Positions 39,601 through 48,964 of a stretch of 64,000 bases of DNA are shown in pieces. The notes beneath the pieces were generated by a model, which worked only from the letters and a program-made list of their open reading frames with translations, did not search any database and had not been told where the DNA came from. Numbering within the stretch: position 1 is the stretch's first letter; each line of letters begins with the position of its first letter. Where the stretch lies: positions 203,110-267,109 of the forward strand of contig JAPZRU010000008.1 of assembly GCA_027531255.1 (NCBI GenBank). The letters run 5' to 3'. The DNA comes from Steroidobacteraceae bacterium. GTDB taxonomy: Bacteria > Pseudomonadota > Gammaproteobacteria > Steroidobacterales > Steroidobacteraceae. The position numbers and the translations under genes were made by a program.

Positions 39601-40543
39601 CCGCGAACTGCAGCGGTGCTCCCGGGCGCAGCCGGTGCGCGCGCCGGCCGGGAGTGGCGACTACGACCGCGCGGACGTGCGCGCGTGGGACTTCGGTCTG
39701 CTGCCCGAGCACGTGCGCGTCGAGCGGCAGGGCGTCACGCTCGACCTGCATCCCGCCCTGGTCGATCGCGGCACGGCGGTTGCGCTGACGCTCTACGCCG
39801 ACCCGACCGAGGCGGCGGCGACTTCCCGCCGGGGCGTGCTCCGCCTGCTCGCGTTGGCGCTGGAGCAGCCCCTGCGCACCGCGCAGAAGGTACTGGCCGC
39901 CGACCGCGACCTGATGCTGCTGCACCAGACGATCGGGCCGGCCAGGGACTTCGCGCGCGACGTGGCCGAGCGCGCGCTCGAACGCGTCTGCCTGCCCGAG
40001 GGCGTGCCGCTGCCGCGCGACCGCGCGGCGTTCGAGGCGGCCGTGGATCGCGGCCGTCCGGAACTCGTGTCGGTCGCCGAGCGGCTGGGCCTGCGGCTGC
40101 GCGAGACGCTGGCCGAGCACCACCGCGTGGCCGCGGAACTGCGCGCGCTGCCGGGCGGACTCGACGGCGAGCTGGTCGACGACGTGCGCGCGCAGCTCGC
40201 GCGGCTGATCCATCCCGGCTTCGTCGCCGGCACGCCGGACCCGTGGCTCGACCACCTGACGAAGTACGTCCGCACCGTGGGTCGGCGCGGCGCGAAGCTG
40301 CGCGGGATGCGCGGCGCGGTCGCGGACGCGCAGTTCGACCTGCGCGACGCGTGGCGCCGCTACGCGAAGCTCGCGCAGGCGGCGCAGCAGGCGCCGCGGC
40401 CGGTGGCGGCGGTCGACGCGCTGCGCTGGTGGATCGAGGAGTACGCGGTGCAGCTGTTCGCGCAGGACCTCAAGACCGCCGTGCCGGTGTCGGCCAAGCG
40501 CCTGCAGCAGCAGTTCGCGGCCGCGGAGTCGGCGCTCGCCTGA
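36647..40543 (+). CDS. hrpA: ATP-dependent RNA helicase HrpA
   Basis: 1298 aa (E. coli 1300). DEAH-box helicase: Walker A CGETGSGKTTQLPKILLEL near residue 90, motif Ia TQPRRIAARTVATRIAEEL, motif II VIDEAHERSLNIDFLLGYL, motif III VITSATID, motif VI QRRGRCGRVGPG. The long C-terminus holds the HA2/OB and DUF3418 regions (for example FLDHNRGVKAALAREEAALR). HrpA acts on mRNA and stalled ribosomes. The ATG overlaps the kinase stop. The 201 bases that follow hold no convincing gene. Confidence 0.96.
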   Translation: MSTSLPPDLLLADRRALERQLARIRDREARRQPADRERGRFATDLATAVQRVEQRRALVPSIRYPEELPVVGRRDEIAKAIAEHPVVVVCGETGSGKTTQLPKILLELGVAARGGIAHTQPRRIAARTVATRIAEELGVPLGGAVGFKVRFTEKAARDTLVKVMTDGILLAEIREDPELLRYSAIVIDEAHERSLNIDFLLGYLRRLRPRRPDLRLVITSATIDPQRFADFYGGAPVIEVSGRTYPVETRYRPLGADSDDAFDPGLTAGIVEALDEIAREPGDAGRSVADGDVLVFLPGEREIREAADAISQAKGDRVEVLPLYSRLSWAEQQRVFGRGSRRRVVLATNVAETSLTVPGIRAVIDSGLARLSHYSPRAKIQRLPIEPVSQASADQRRGRCGRVGPGLCIRLYAEEDYANRPPFTPPEILRTNLASVTLQMEVLGLGSPADFPFVDPPETRLVNDGYRLLQELEAVDADRRVTPVGRAMARLPVDPRVARMLVEAERHGALAEMLVLAAALSIQDPRERPADRRQAADEKHAAFAEPKSDLAALLNLWNAYQAERARSTRNQLRRWCADRFLSAARMREWEELHAQLAETAQELGWKTNPQPADGVALHRSALAGLLGGIGEKTERGDYLGPRGLRFLIAPGTPLHAKPPRWVMAASLVETQRVYARLVAAIEPQWIEAAAHHLVKRDYTEPEWDAERGIVVAKESVTLYGLALAAGRRVNYGAVNPAAAREIFVREALVHGRSRLRAAFLDHNRGVKAALAREEAALRRNVVLVDETEEAAFYLARVPATVHSLAAFERWRRDAERADPDALRMQPADLRRPDAPPLDRARYPERLPLGGNLLPVEYTFDPESPKDGAAVRVPEPLLPKLAQGEVDWGIPGWLDEKLTELIRGLPKPIRRNLVPAPDVAARAARELERERGATAFLPAVAAVLTRLAGQPITAEQLAAVELPQHLRLVLDVYDAAGRVIASGRDVRELQRCSRAQPVRAPAGSGDYDRADVRAWDFGLLPEHVRVERQGVTLDLHPALVDRGTAVALTLYADPTEAAATSRRGVLRLLALALEQPLRTAQKVLAADRDLMLLHQTIGPARDFARDVAERALERVCLPEGVPLPRDRAAFEAAVDRGRPELVSVAERLGLRLRETLAEHHRVAAELRALPGGLDGELVDDVRAQLARLIHPGFVAGTPDPWLDHLTKYVRTVGRRGAKLRGMRGAVADAQFDLRDAWRRYAKLAQAAQQAPRPVAAVDALRWWIEEYAVQLFAQDLKTAVPVSAKRLQQQFAAAESALA

Positions 40544-40732
40544 TAGTCTCGGGCGGTCGCGCCGTCCTCGCCGGAGTCCGACGCTGCTCCCAGCCCTCGT
40601 GCTCCTGGCAGGCGCGCTGCTGGCCTTGCCCACGTCGTCGGTCGCCGCCTAAGCGCCGAAACCGCCACCGGCCGCCCGCGCCCGCTGCGCGTTGAAGCGC
40701 GGCCGGGGAATCCCGCCGGCGGCACGGAGTGC

Positions 40733-40738
40733 TAGCAT
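40733..40738 (+). promoter_or_regulatory. -10 box (TAGCAT) of class II DAHP synthase, leaderless arrangement
   Basis: TAGCAT ends exactly six bases before the ATG at 40745, the same spacing as at ygiQ, tatD, nudJ and the PepSY gene. No Shine-Dalgarno sequence. Confidence 0.45.
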
Positions 40739-40744
40739 CTCGGC

Positions 40745-42100
40745 ATGGTCAGCGTTCACCGTGCCGACGAATGGGCCCCGGACAGCTGGCAGCGTCGCCC
40801 GACGCTGCAGCAGCCGGTCTACCGTGACCCCGATGCGCTCGCGTCCGCCGTGCGCGCGCTCTCGCAGTTGCCGCCCCTCGTGGTGTCCTGGGAGGTCGAC
40901 GAGCTGTCGAAGCGGCTCGCGCAGGCGCAGGCGGGCAACGCGTTCGTCATCCAGGGGGGCGACTGCGCCGAGTCGCTGCTCGAGTGCGAGTCCGACCGGA
41001 TCGTGCGGCAGCTCAAGCTGCTGCTGCAGATGAGCCTCGTGCTGGTGCACGGGCTGCGCAAGCCGATCATCCGGATCGGCCGGATGGCGGGGCAGTACGC
41101 CAAGCCGCGCTCGTCCGACGTCGAGACGCGCGACGGCCTCACGCTGCCTGCGTACCGCGGCGACAACGTCAACCGCCCGGCCTTCGATCCGCAGGCGCGC
41201 GAGCCCGACCCCGAGCTGCTGCTGCGCGGCTACGAGCGGGCCGCGCTGACGCTGAACTTCGTGCGGGCGCTGATCGACGGCGGCTTCGCCGACCTCCACC
41301 ACCCGGAGTACTGGGATCTCGACTTCATGCGGCACTCGCCGAAGTACGATGAGTACCGCCGGATCGTCGAGTCGCTCGGGGACTCGCTGCACTTCTTCGA
41401 GTCGCTCGCCGGCAAGCCGGTCCACGACTCGCACCGCGTCGACTTCTACGCGAGCCACGAAGGCCTGCACCTGCTGTCCGAACAGGCGCAGACGCGCTAC
41501 GTGCAGCGCCGGCAGCGCTGGTACAACCTGTCCACGCACCTGCCGTGGATCGGCGTGCGCACCGCGGCGCTCGACGGCGGCCACGTCGAGTACTTCCGTG
41601 GGATCGCGAACCCGATCGGCGTGAAGGTCGGCGCCAACGCGGACGCCGCGTACCTGCGCGAGCTGATCCGAGTGCTGAACCCGCACCGCATCCCGGGACG
41701 CCTCACGCTGATCCACCGCTTCGGTGCGGCGCACGTCGAATCGAAGCTGCCGGACCTGATCGAGGCCGTGCACTCGACGGGCAGCCCGGTGCTGTGGATC
41801 TGCGACCCGATGCACGGCAACACGGAGTCGACCGGCACCGGCGTGAAGACGCGGCGCTTCGACAACATCCTCGCCGAACTCGAAACCGCGTTCCGCGTGC
41901 ACCGCGCCTACGGCTCGCGGCTCGGCGGGGTGCACCTCGAGCTCACCGGCGACAACGTGACCGAGTGCACGGGCGGCGCGCGCGGCCTCAGCGACGCGGA
42001 CCTCGCCCGGGCCTACCGGTCGAGCGTCGACCCCCGGCTGAACTTCGAGCAGGCCCTCGAGGTGTCGATGCGTATCGCGCGACACCCGGACGCGCGCTAG
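40745..42100 (+). CDS. aroF: DAHP synthase, class II
   Basis: 451 aa plant/actinobacterial-type enzyme, unrelated in sequence to the class I enzyme at 16705. Motifs: FVIQGGDCAESLLECE, IIRIGRMAGQYAKPRSSDVE, DNVNRPAFD, HLPWIGVRT, GRLTLIHRFGA and WICDPMHGNT, which place the metal and phosphoenolpyruvate ligands. It carries out the same first shikimate step. The use of aroF follows common database practice. The 3' end overlaps the convergent rluE by 113 bases. Confidence 0.92.
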   Translation: MVSVHRADEWAPDSWQRRPTLQQPVYRDPDALASAVRALSQLPPLVVSWEVDELSKRLAQAQAGNAFVIQGGDCAESLLECESDRIVRQLKLLLQMSLVLVHGLRKPIIRIGRMAGQYAKPRSSDVETRDGLTLPAYRGDNVNRPAFDPQAREPDPELLLRGYERAALTLNFVRALIDGGFADLHHPEYWDLDFMRHSPKYDEYRRIVESLGDSLHFFESLAGKPVHDSHRVDFYASHEGLHLLSEQAQTRYVQRRQRWYNLSTHLPWIGVRTAALDGGHVEYFRGIANPIGVKVGANADAAYLRELIRVLNPHRIPGRLTLIHRFGAAHVESKLPDLIEAVHSTGSPVLWICDPMHGNTESTGTGVKTRRFDNILAELETAFRVHRAYGSRLGGVHLELTGDNVTECTGGARGLSDADLARAYRSSVDPRLNFEQALEVSMRIARHPDAR

Positions 42101-42722
42101 CCGACGTAGCTCCGCCGGGACCGCCGACCCGTCGCGGCGGGTCGTCGTCGACCGCCAGCGTCGAGCGCCAGGCCCGCACGTCGGCGGTCGGCACCTCGCG
42201 CCACTCCCCGGGCGCCAGACCCTCGAGCGTCCACGGGCCGATCGCCCAGCGCACCAGCCGTAGCGTGGGATGCCCGACCGCGGCGGTCATTCGCCGCACC
42301 TGCCGGTTGCGGCCCTCCCGCAGTCCGAGTTCGATCCACGCCGTCGGAATCGCGGCGCGGTAGCGGATCGGCGGGTCGCGCGGCCAGAGTGCTGCGGGCG
42401 GCGGGAGAGCCTGCGCGCGGGCGGGTCGGGTAGGGCCGTCGTTCAGCAGCACGCCCTCGCTCAGGCGGCGCAGCGCGCCTTCGTCCGGCACGCCTTCGAC
42501 CTGCGCCCAGTACACCTTCTCGAGCCGGTGCCGTGGGTCCGCGATCAGCGACTGCAGTCGCCCGTCGTCAGTCAGGAGCAGCAGGCCCTCGCTGTCGTAG
42601 TCGAGCCGCCCCGCGGGGTACACGCCCGGCACCGCGACGTGATCGGCGAGCGTCGCGCGCTCGTCGCTCCGCGCGAACCGGGTGAGCACCCGGAAGGGCT
42701 TGTTCAGGAGCAGCAGGCGCAT
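41988..42722 (-). CDS. rluE: 23S rRNA pseudouridine synthase, RluE-like
   Basis: 244 aa (E. coli RluE 217). N-terminus LLLLNKPFRVLTRF; catalytic Asp in YPAGRLDYDSEGLLLLTDDG; then EKVYWAQVEGVPDE, GLREGRNRQVRRMTAAVGHP and RLVRWAIGPWTLEGLAPGEW. RluE makes pseudouridine 2457 in 23S rRNA. There is no S4 domain, consistent with RluE/RluF short forms. The last 45 residues (Gly/Arg/Ser-rich) lie antisense to the 3' end of the DAHP synthase gene and look like a read-through tail. Confidence 0.9.
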   Translation of the reverse strand: MRLLLLNKPFRVLTRFARSDERATLADHVAVPGVYPAGRLDYDSEGLLLLTDDGRLQSLIADPRHRLEKVYWAQVEGVPDEGALRRLSEGVLLNDGPTRPARAQALPPPAALWPRDPPIRYRAAIPTAWIELGLREGRNRQVRRMTAAVGHPTLRLVRWAIGPWTLEGLAPGEWREVPTADVRAWRSTLAVDDDPPRRVGGPGGATSASARPGVARYASTPRGPARSSAGGRRSTGRPGRGPRR

Positions 42723-42755
42723 GGGCGGCGAGGGCGTGGCGCGCTTCCAGCCGCC

Positions 42756-44249
42756 TCACGGCCGCTCCGGGCGGCACGGCCGCTCGCGCGGACAGGCCTG
42801 CGATCGCGGGCAGATGATGCGCGCGGGCGACTCGAGCGCGTCCACGAGCCAGCCGATCCGCAGCACCTGCGCGACCGTGCGCAGCGCTTCCTGCGCGGGG
42901 GCCGGCATCGGCGCCGAGCCTCGGGCACGACACGCCGTCCAGACCGACTCCGTGATCGCCTGCGCGTCGAGGCCCTGCGCCTCGAAAGCCGGCGCGAGGT
43001 CGATCCCGACGGAGAGCACGCGCACCGCGTCGGCCGCGTCGCGCGTGACGAGCGAGTGGCAGCAGTACAGGCGCGGGCGCCCGCCGTCGGTCATCACCGA
43101 GATCTGCGAGAACGGCTTCGCCGGCAGCGGGCCGCCGTCCGAGAACTCCTTCAGCATCCGGAACACCGCCCAGTGCGGGCACGGGTCCGGCACGAGGCTC
43201 AGGTTGCCCCACGGCAGCGGAATGCCGTTGCCGCGATAGACGGTGCGCAGCAGACCGGGCGGGTAGGCGTCGAAGAAGTGCCAGTGGCGGTACGGCGAGA
43301 CCGCGGTCATCCGGCGCATCACGACCGCCGGCCCGACGCCGAGGCGACGGTGGATCGCGATGCGGTGCAGTTCGCGCACCAGCAGTTGCCGGAAGGGCGC
43401 GCGCGGGCAGAGCAGGGCACCGGCGAAGAAGCTGCACTCGAAGTCGCGCCACGCGTAGAGCGCGTCGCGCGGGCCGAGCCCCGGCGTGCCGCCGGCCGCC
43501 GGCTCCTCGCCGTCGACGCGGTCGCCGTGGATCGGCGCGACCGCACCGTCGCCGCCGTGCAGCAGCTTGTGGCCGAGGAAATAGGCGAGTTCGTACTTGA
43601 GCCGCGATTCGCGCGAGGACAGGCGCCGGCCGACCAGCACCGTGCCTGGCGCCTCGAAGCGGGCGCGGGCGAGGCCGCGGTCGAGGCGGCGCCGGTCGTC
43701 GTCGAGCCAGCGCACCTCGAGTCCGTGGCGGGCGCAGATCTCGAGCAGCCGATCCACCGACAGCGGCATCTCCCGATTGCCGGCGGCCTCCGCGGCGCGT
43801 TCGATGTCGGGGAAGTCGTTCTGCTGGGTCTCCTGCCAGACGCGGAGCAGCAGTTGCGCGAACGTGCGCCCGGAGGTGCCGGTCTGCAGCAGCAGCTCCG
43901 GCAGCGCCGCGCGCAGCAGCGCGGGCTGGAACAGGAAGGCCGGCTCGAACGGCGTGCCGTGGATCGAGGCGTCGTCGGCCGTGGCGGAGGGCTCCGCGGC
44001 GGGCTCGACGGCGCCGTCCAGGAACCACGCGGAGGGCTTGCCGAACTCGGCCGCGACGATCGCCAGCACCTCGGGCGACGGCGCGCGCTTGCCGGTCTCG
44101 AGCATCGACAGGTAGGACACCGACGGCGCATGGCGCGGGTCGCGCTGCGCGCAGCGCTGCGACAGCTCCTCGAGCGTCAGGCCGTTGCGCTTGCGCAGCG
44201 CGCGCAGCTTCGAGCCGAGCAGGCGTCCGGGGCGGACCTGGGTTTCCAT
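42756..44249 (-). CDS. XRE-family regulator of the glyoxylate locus (DUF3612/IrrE-like)
   Basis: 497 aa. The N-terminal HTH is XRE type (LGSKLRALRKRNGLTLEELS, VSYLSMLETGKRAPSPEVLA). The rest resembles large XRE regulators with an ImmA/IrrE-like core (RLKYELAYFLGHKLLHGG, FAGALLCPRAPFRQLL) and a Cys-containing C-terminal ligand domain (LYCCHSL, ARIICPRSQACPRERPC). Relatives flank aceBA and sense acyl-CoA or short-chain acid metabolism. It is divergent from aceB across a palindrome, so repression of aceBA and of itself is the likely role. Whether the sensor is DUF3612 or DUF2083 type needs a profile search. Confidence 0.82.
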   Translation of the reverse strand: METQVRPGRLLGSKLRALRKRNGLTLEELSQRCAQRDPRHAPSVSYLSMLETGKRAPSPEVLAIVAAEFGKPSAWFLDGAVEPAAEPSATADDASIHGTPFEPAFLFQPALLRAALPELLLQTGTSGRTFAQLLLRVWQETQQNDFPDIERAAEAAGNREMPLSVDRLLEICARHGLEVRWLDDDRRRLDRGLARARFEAPGTVLVGRRLSSRESRLKYELAYFLGHKLLHGGDGAVAPIHGDRVDGEEPAAGGTPGLGPRDALYAWRDFECSFFAGALLCPRAPFRQLLVRELHRIAIHRRLGVGPAVVMRRMTAVSPYRHWHFFDAYPPGLLRTVYRGNGIPLPWGNLSLVPDPCPHWAVFRMLKEFSDGGPLPAKPFSQISVMTDGGRPRLYCCHSLVTRDAADAVRVLSVGIDLAPAFEAQGLDAQAITESVWTACRARGSAPMPAPAQEALRTVAQVLRIGWLVDALESPARIICPRSQACPRERPCRPERP

Positions 44250-44279
44250 CGTGGCTTCCCGCGAGCTTTTCTAGTGAAC

Positions 44280-44308
44280 TTTACACAGTCAAATTTATTC
44301 TGTGTAAA
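44280..44308. promoter_or_regulatory. Operator palindrome in the divergent regulator-aceB promoter
   Basis: Inverted repeat TTTACACAG (44280-44288) and CTGTGTAAA (44300-44308) around an 11-base AT-rich spacer. A further TACACAG half-site lies at 44344. A candidate aceB -10 TACACT is at 44326, with the right arm at the -35 position, so binding here should block aceB transcription. The neighbouring XRE protein is the obvious binder. Confidence 0.6.
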
Positions 44309-44362
44309 TCACAGCGGGTGGAGAATACACTGCTTTCACTCGATACACAGGACGGATTCAAC

Positions 44363-45964
<1,602 letters not shown>

Positions 45965-46023
45965 TCCCCGGCCGGCCGCCACCCTTCGTTCCCCGACCCA
46001 CCACCACGATTCCGAGGCCTCCC

Positions 46024-47319
46024 ATGAGCTTCTTGACCGCCGAACAGCTGCAGCAGGACTGGCAGAACAACCCGCGCTGGAAGGGCGTCAAGCGCGGCTA
46101 CACCGCCGCCGACGTGGTGCGCCTCCGCGGCAACGTCCACGTCGAGTACACGCTCGCGCGGCTGGGTGCCGAGAAGCTCTGGCGGCTCGTGAACGTAGAG
46201 CCCTACGTCAACTGCCTCGGCGCGCTCACCGGCGGCCAGGCCATGCAGCAGGTGAAGGCCGGCATCAAGGCCATCTACCTGTCGGGCTGGCAGGTCGCGG
46301 CCGACAACAACAGCTACATGGCGATGTACCCCGACCAGTCGCTCTACCCGGTGAACTCGGTGCCGGCGGTCGTCGAGCGCATCAACAACGCGTTCAAGCG
46401 CGCCGACGAGATCCAGTGCGCGAAGGGCATCGGGCCCGGCAAGCCGGGCTACGTCGACTACTTCGCGCCGATCGTCGCGGACGCGGAGGCGGGCTTCGGC
46501 GGCGTGCTGAACGCCTACGAGCTGATGAAGGCGATGATCCGCGCCGGCGCCGGCGGCGTGCACTTCGAGGACCAGCTCGCGTCCGTCAAGAAGTGCGGCC
46601 ACATGGGCGGCAAGGTGCTGGTGCCCTCCAACGAAGCGGTGCAGAAGCTGGTCGCGGCGCGCCTCGCGGCCGACGTGCTCGGCATCCCGACCGTGATCCT
46701 CGCGCGCACGGATGCCGAGGCGGCGGACCTGCTGACGAGCGACGTGGACGAGAACGACAAGCCGTTCCTCACGGGCGAGCGCACCGCCGAGGGCTTCTAC
46801 AAGACCAAGAAGGGCATCGGCCAGGCCATCTCGCGCGGCCTCGCGTACGCGCCGTGGGCCGACATGGTCTGGTGCGAGACCGGCACGCCGGACCTCGAGT
46901 TCGCACGCAAGTTCGCCGAGGCGATCCACGCGAAGTACCCCGGCAAGCTGCTGGCCTACAACTGCTCGCCGTCGTTCAACTGGAAGAAGAACCTCGACGA
47001 CGCGACGATCGCGAAGTTCCAGCGCGAACTCGGCGCGATGGGCTACAAGTACCAGTTCATCACGCTGGCCGGCATCCACTCGATGTGGTTCAACATGTTC
47101 GACCTCGCGCAGGCGTACGCGAAGGACGGCATGACGGCGTACGTCGAGAAGGTGCAGGAGCCCGAGTTCGCGGCCCGTGACCGCGGCTACACCTTCGTCT
47201 CGCACCAGCAGGAAGTGGGCACGGGCTACTTCGACGACGTGACCACCGTGATCCAGGGCGGCCAGTCGTCCGTCACGGCGCTCAAGGGCTCGACGGAAGA
47301 AGAGCAGTTCGCCCACTGA
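46024..47319 (+). CDS. aceA: Isocitrate lyase
   Basis: 431 aa (E. coli 434). Catalytic Cys motif [19 protein letters not shown]; other blocks: [51 protein letters not shown] and [15 protein letters not shown]. Splits isocitrate to succinate and glyoxylate. Second gene of aceBA, ending in a strong hairpin. Confidence 0.97.
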   Translation: MSFLTAEQLQQDWQNNPRWKGVKRGYTAADVVRLRGNVHVEYTLARLGAEKLWRLVNVEPYVNCLGALTGGQAMQQVKAGIKAIYLSGWQVAADNNSYMAMYPDQSLYPVNSVPAVVERINNAFKRADEIQCAKGIGPGKPGYVDYFAPIVADAEAGFGGVLNAYELMKAMIRAGAGGVHFEDQLASVKKCGHMGGKVLVPSNEAVQKLVAARLAADVLGIPTVILARTDAEAADLLTSDVDENDKPFLTGERTAEGFYKTKKGIGQAISRGLAYAPWADMVWCETGTPDLEFARKFAEAIHAKYPGKLLAYNCSPSFNWKKNLDDATIAKFQRELGAMGYKYQFITLAGIHSMWFNMFDLAQAYAKDGMTAYVEKVQEPEFAARDRGYTFVSHQQEVGTGYFDDVTTVIQGGQSSVTALKGSTEEEQFAH

Positions 47320-47328
47320 GGTCGTGAG

Positions 47329-47360
47329 CCCGGCGGTCGCGGTAGGCCGCGACCGCCGGG
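47329..47360 (+). terminator. Hairpin after aceA
   Basis: A 14-bp GC-rich stem (CCCGGCGGTCGCGG with its complement) and a 4-base TAGG loop directly follow the aceA stop. No T-tract follows, so it may instead protect the aceBA mRNA 3' end or attenuate read-through. Confidence 0.5.
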
Positions 47361-47426
47361 GCTCTGGTACCCTTCGCAGCCTTGACGGACCCGCCGGCCC
47401 GCGGCGTCCGGCCCAGCGCAGTGGAC

Positions 47427-48224
47427 ATGCAGTACGACCATGGCGTGGTGCCCGCCGACGGCGAGCGCATCAGTCGCGATGCCTCGTTGAACGTGCCCGA
47501 CCGGCCGATCGTCCCGTACATCGAGGGCGACGGCATCGGCGTCGACGTGACGCCGGTGATGCTGGAGGTCGTCAACGCCGCGGTCCGCAAGGCCTGCGGC
47601 GACCGCCGCAGGATCGCGTGGATGGAGATCTACGCGGGCGATAAGGCGCTCGAGGTCTACGGGCCCGGCGCGTACTGCCCCGACGAGACGCTGCACGCGC
47701 CCAAGGACTTCGTGGTCTCCATCAAGGGCCCGCTCGCCACGCCGATCGGCGGCGGCATCCGCTTTCCGGAGTCGTCGGCGCTCGGCATCAAGCCCGTCTC
47801 GAAGCAAGGCTCGCAGCGCCTGGTCCGCAAGGCCCTCCAGTACGCCGTGGACGACGACCGCGTCAGCGTCACGCCGGTCCACGAGGGCAACATCATGAAG
47901 TGCACGGAGGGCGCGTTCCGGAACTGGGGCTGCCAGCTCGCCAAGGACGAGTTCGGCGCGAAGGAGCTGAACGGCGGCCCGTGGATGTCGTTCCGCAATC
48001 CGCGCAACGGGCACGAGATCGTCGTCAAGGACGCGATCGCGGCGAAGGAGTTGACCTACGACCTCGCGCGGCTGCGCGAGGCGATCCGCGTGCCGAAGCG
48101 CGAACTCGCCGCGCAGCGCCACGTCGAAGAGGCGATGCAGCGACTGATCCCGGGCGCGAAGCGGGTCGGCACGAAGGGCTTCGGGGAGGCGGTGAGCCGT
48201 CACGTGGACGACCGCGCGCCGTGA
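47427..48224 (+). CDS. Truncated isocitrate dehydrogenase-like protein, two internal deletions
   Basis: 265 aa, against 416 for E. coli Icd. The N-terminus is normal (NVPDRPIVPYIEGDGIGVDV to TPIGGGIR), then jumps in frame to FPESSALGIKPVSKQGSQRL, deleting about 75 residues with the substrate Ser113 and Arg119/129/153. After EIVVKDAIA it jumps to AKELTYDLARL, losing about 100 residues with the metal Asp307/311 and NADP sites. The catalytic Lys230 of VHKGNIMK is Glu here. It cannot be an active dehydrogenase. Yet the frame stays open and its stop is coupled (GTGA) to the next gene. It is either a decaying gene or a repurposed protein. Confidence 0.8.
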   Translation: MQYDHGVVPADGERISRDASLNVPDRPIVPYIEGDGIGVDVTPVMLEVVNAAVRKACGDRRRIAWMEIYAGDKALEVYGPGAYCPDETLHAPKDFVVSIKGPLATPIGGGIRFPESSALGIKPVSKQGSQRLVRKALQYAVDDDRVSVTPVHEGNIMKCTEGAFRNWGCQLAKDEFGAKELNGGPWMSFRNPRNGHEIVVKDAIAAKELTYDLARLREAIRVPKRELAAQRHVEEAMQRLIPGAKRVGTKGFGEAVSRHVDDRAP

Positions 48225-48964
48225 AGCGCGTACCGCCAGCGCCGCGCCCGAGGGCCCGCCGGGCCACCCGCACTGCCGACTCCGCGAGCGGGGCCGGAAC
48301 GGGTCGCCGCGGGGCCGGCGCCGTCGCGCCTGAGCGGTTCGACCCGGGCTGCACCCGCTGCCCGCGACTGGCCGCATTCCTCGCGGCGGCGCGGGTCTCG
48401 CATCCCGGCTATCACGCCCGTCCGGTGCCGGCCTTCGGCGTGGCGCGCCCCGGGCTGCTCGTGATCGGCCTCGCGCCCGGCTTCCACGGTGCCAACCGCA
48501 CGGGCCGGCCGTTCACGGGCGACTACGCGGGCGTGCTGCTGTACGCCACGCTGCACGCGCACGGCTTCGCGAGCCGGGCGGTCGCCGACGACCCGGCCGA
48601 CGGCCTCGAACTGCACGACTGCCGGATCACGAACGCGGCGCGCTGCGTACCGCCGGCCAACAAGCCGCTGCCGGCCGAGGTGCGCAGCTGCGCGGGCTAC
48701 CTGGCCGCGGATCTCGCCGCGGTGCGCGAGGGCGGCGTGCTGCTGGTGCTGGGCCGCGTGTCGCACGAGGCGACGCTGCGCGCGCTCGGACTGCGCCCGC
48801 GGGACTTCCCGTTCGCCCACGGCGCCGAGCACTCGTTGCCCGATGGCCGGCGCCTGCTCGCGTCCTATCATTGCAGCCGCTACAACACCCAGACCGGCGT
48901 GCTGACCCCCGCGATGTTCGACGCCGTCGTGGGACGCGCACGCGACCTGCTGGACGGCCGATGA
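48221..48964 (+). CDS. Uracil-DNA glycosylase, family 5 (UDGb)
   Basis: 247 aa. Motif A GLAPGFHGANRTGRPFTGDY is diagnostic of family 5; the C-terminal motif is ASYHCSRYNTQTG, with Cys where Pro is usual. Four cysteines (CTRCPRL, then CRITNAARC and EVRSC) should hold the 4Fe-4S cluster. It removes uracil and deaminated purines from DNA. The first 45 residues are a basic Arg/Ala-rich extension. The GTG start overlaps the preceding stop, and its own stop overlaps the uvrC ATG. Confidence 0.88.
   Translation: MKRVPPAPRPRARRATRTADSASGAGTGRRGAGAVAPERFDPGCTRCPRLAAFLAAARVSHPGYHARPVPAFGVARPGLLVIGLAPGFHGANRTGRPFTGDYAGVLLYATLHAHGFASRAVADDPADGLELHDCRITNAARCVPPANKPLPAEVRSCAGYLAADLAAVREGGVLLVLGRVSHEATLRALGLRPRDFPFAHGAEHSLPDGRRLLASYHCSRYNTQTGVLTPAMFDAVVGRARDLLDGR

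Noticed and set aside
40544..40744. Signal-peptide-like stretch LLPALVLLAGALLALPTSS before TAA at 40650
   Set aside because: No start codon in frame at sensible distance and no conserved body; at most a remnant of an exported protein.
47382..47426. TTG 47382 as start of the truncated isocitrate dehydrogenase
   Set aside because: ATG 47427 reproduces the family N-terminus (MQYDHGVVPADGERI). The TTG lies only some two bases after the transcription start predicted from the TACCCT at 47368.
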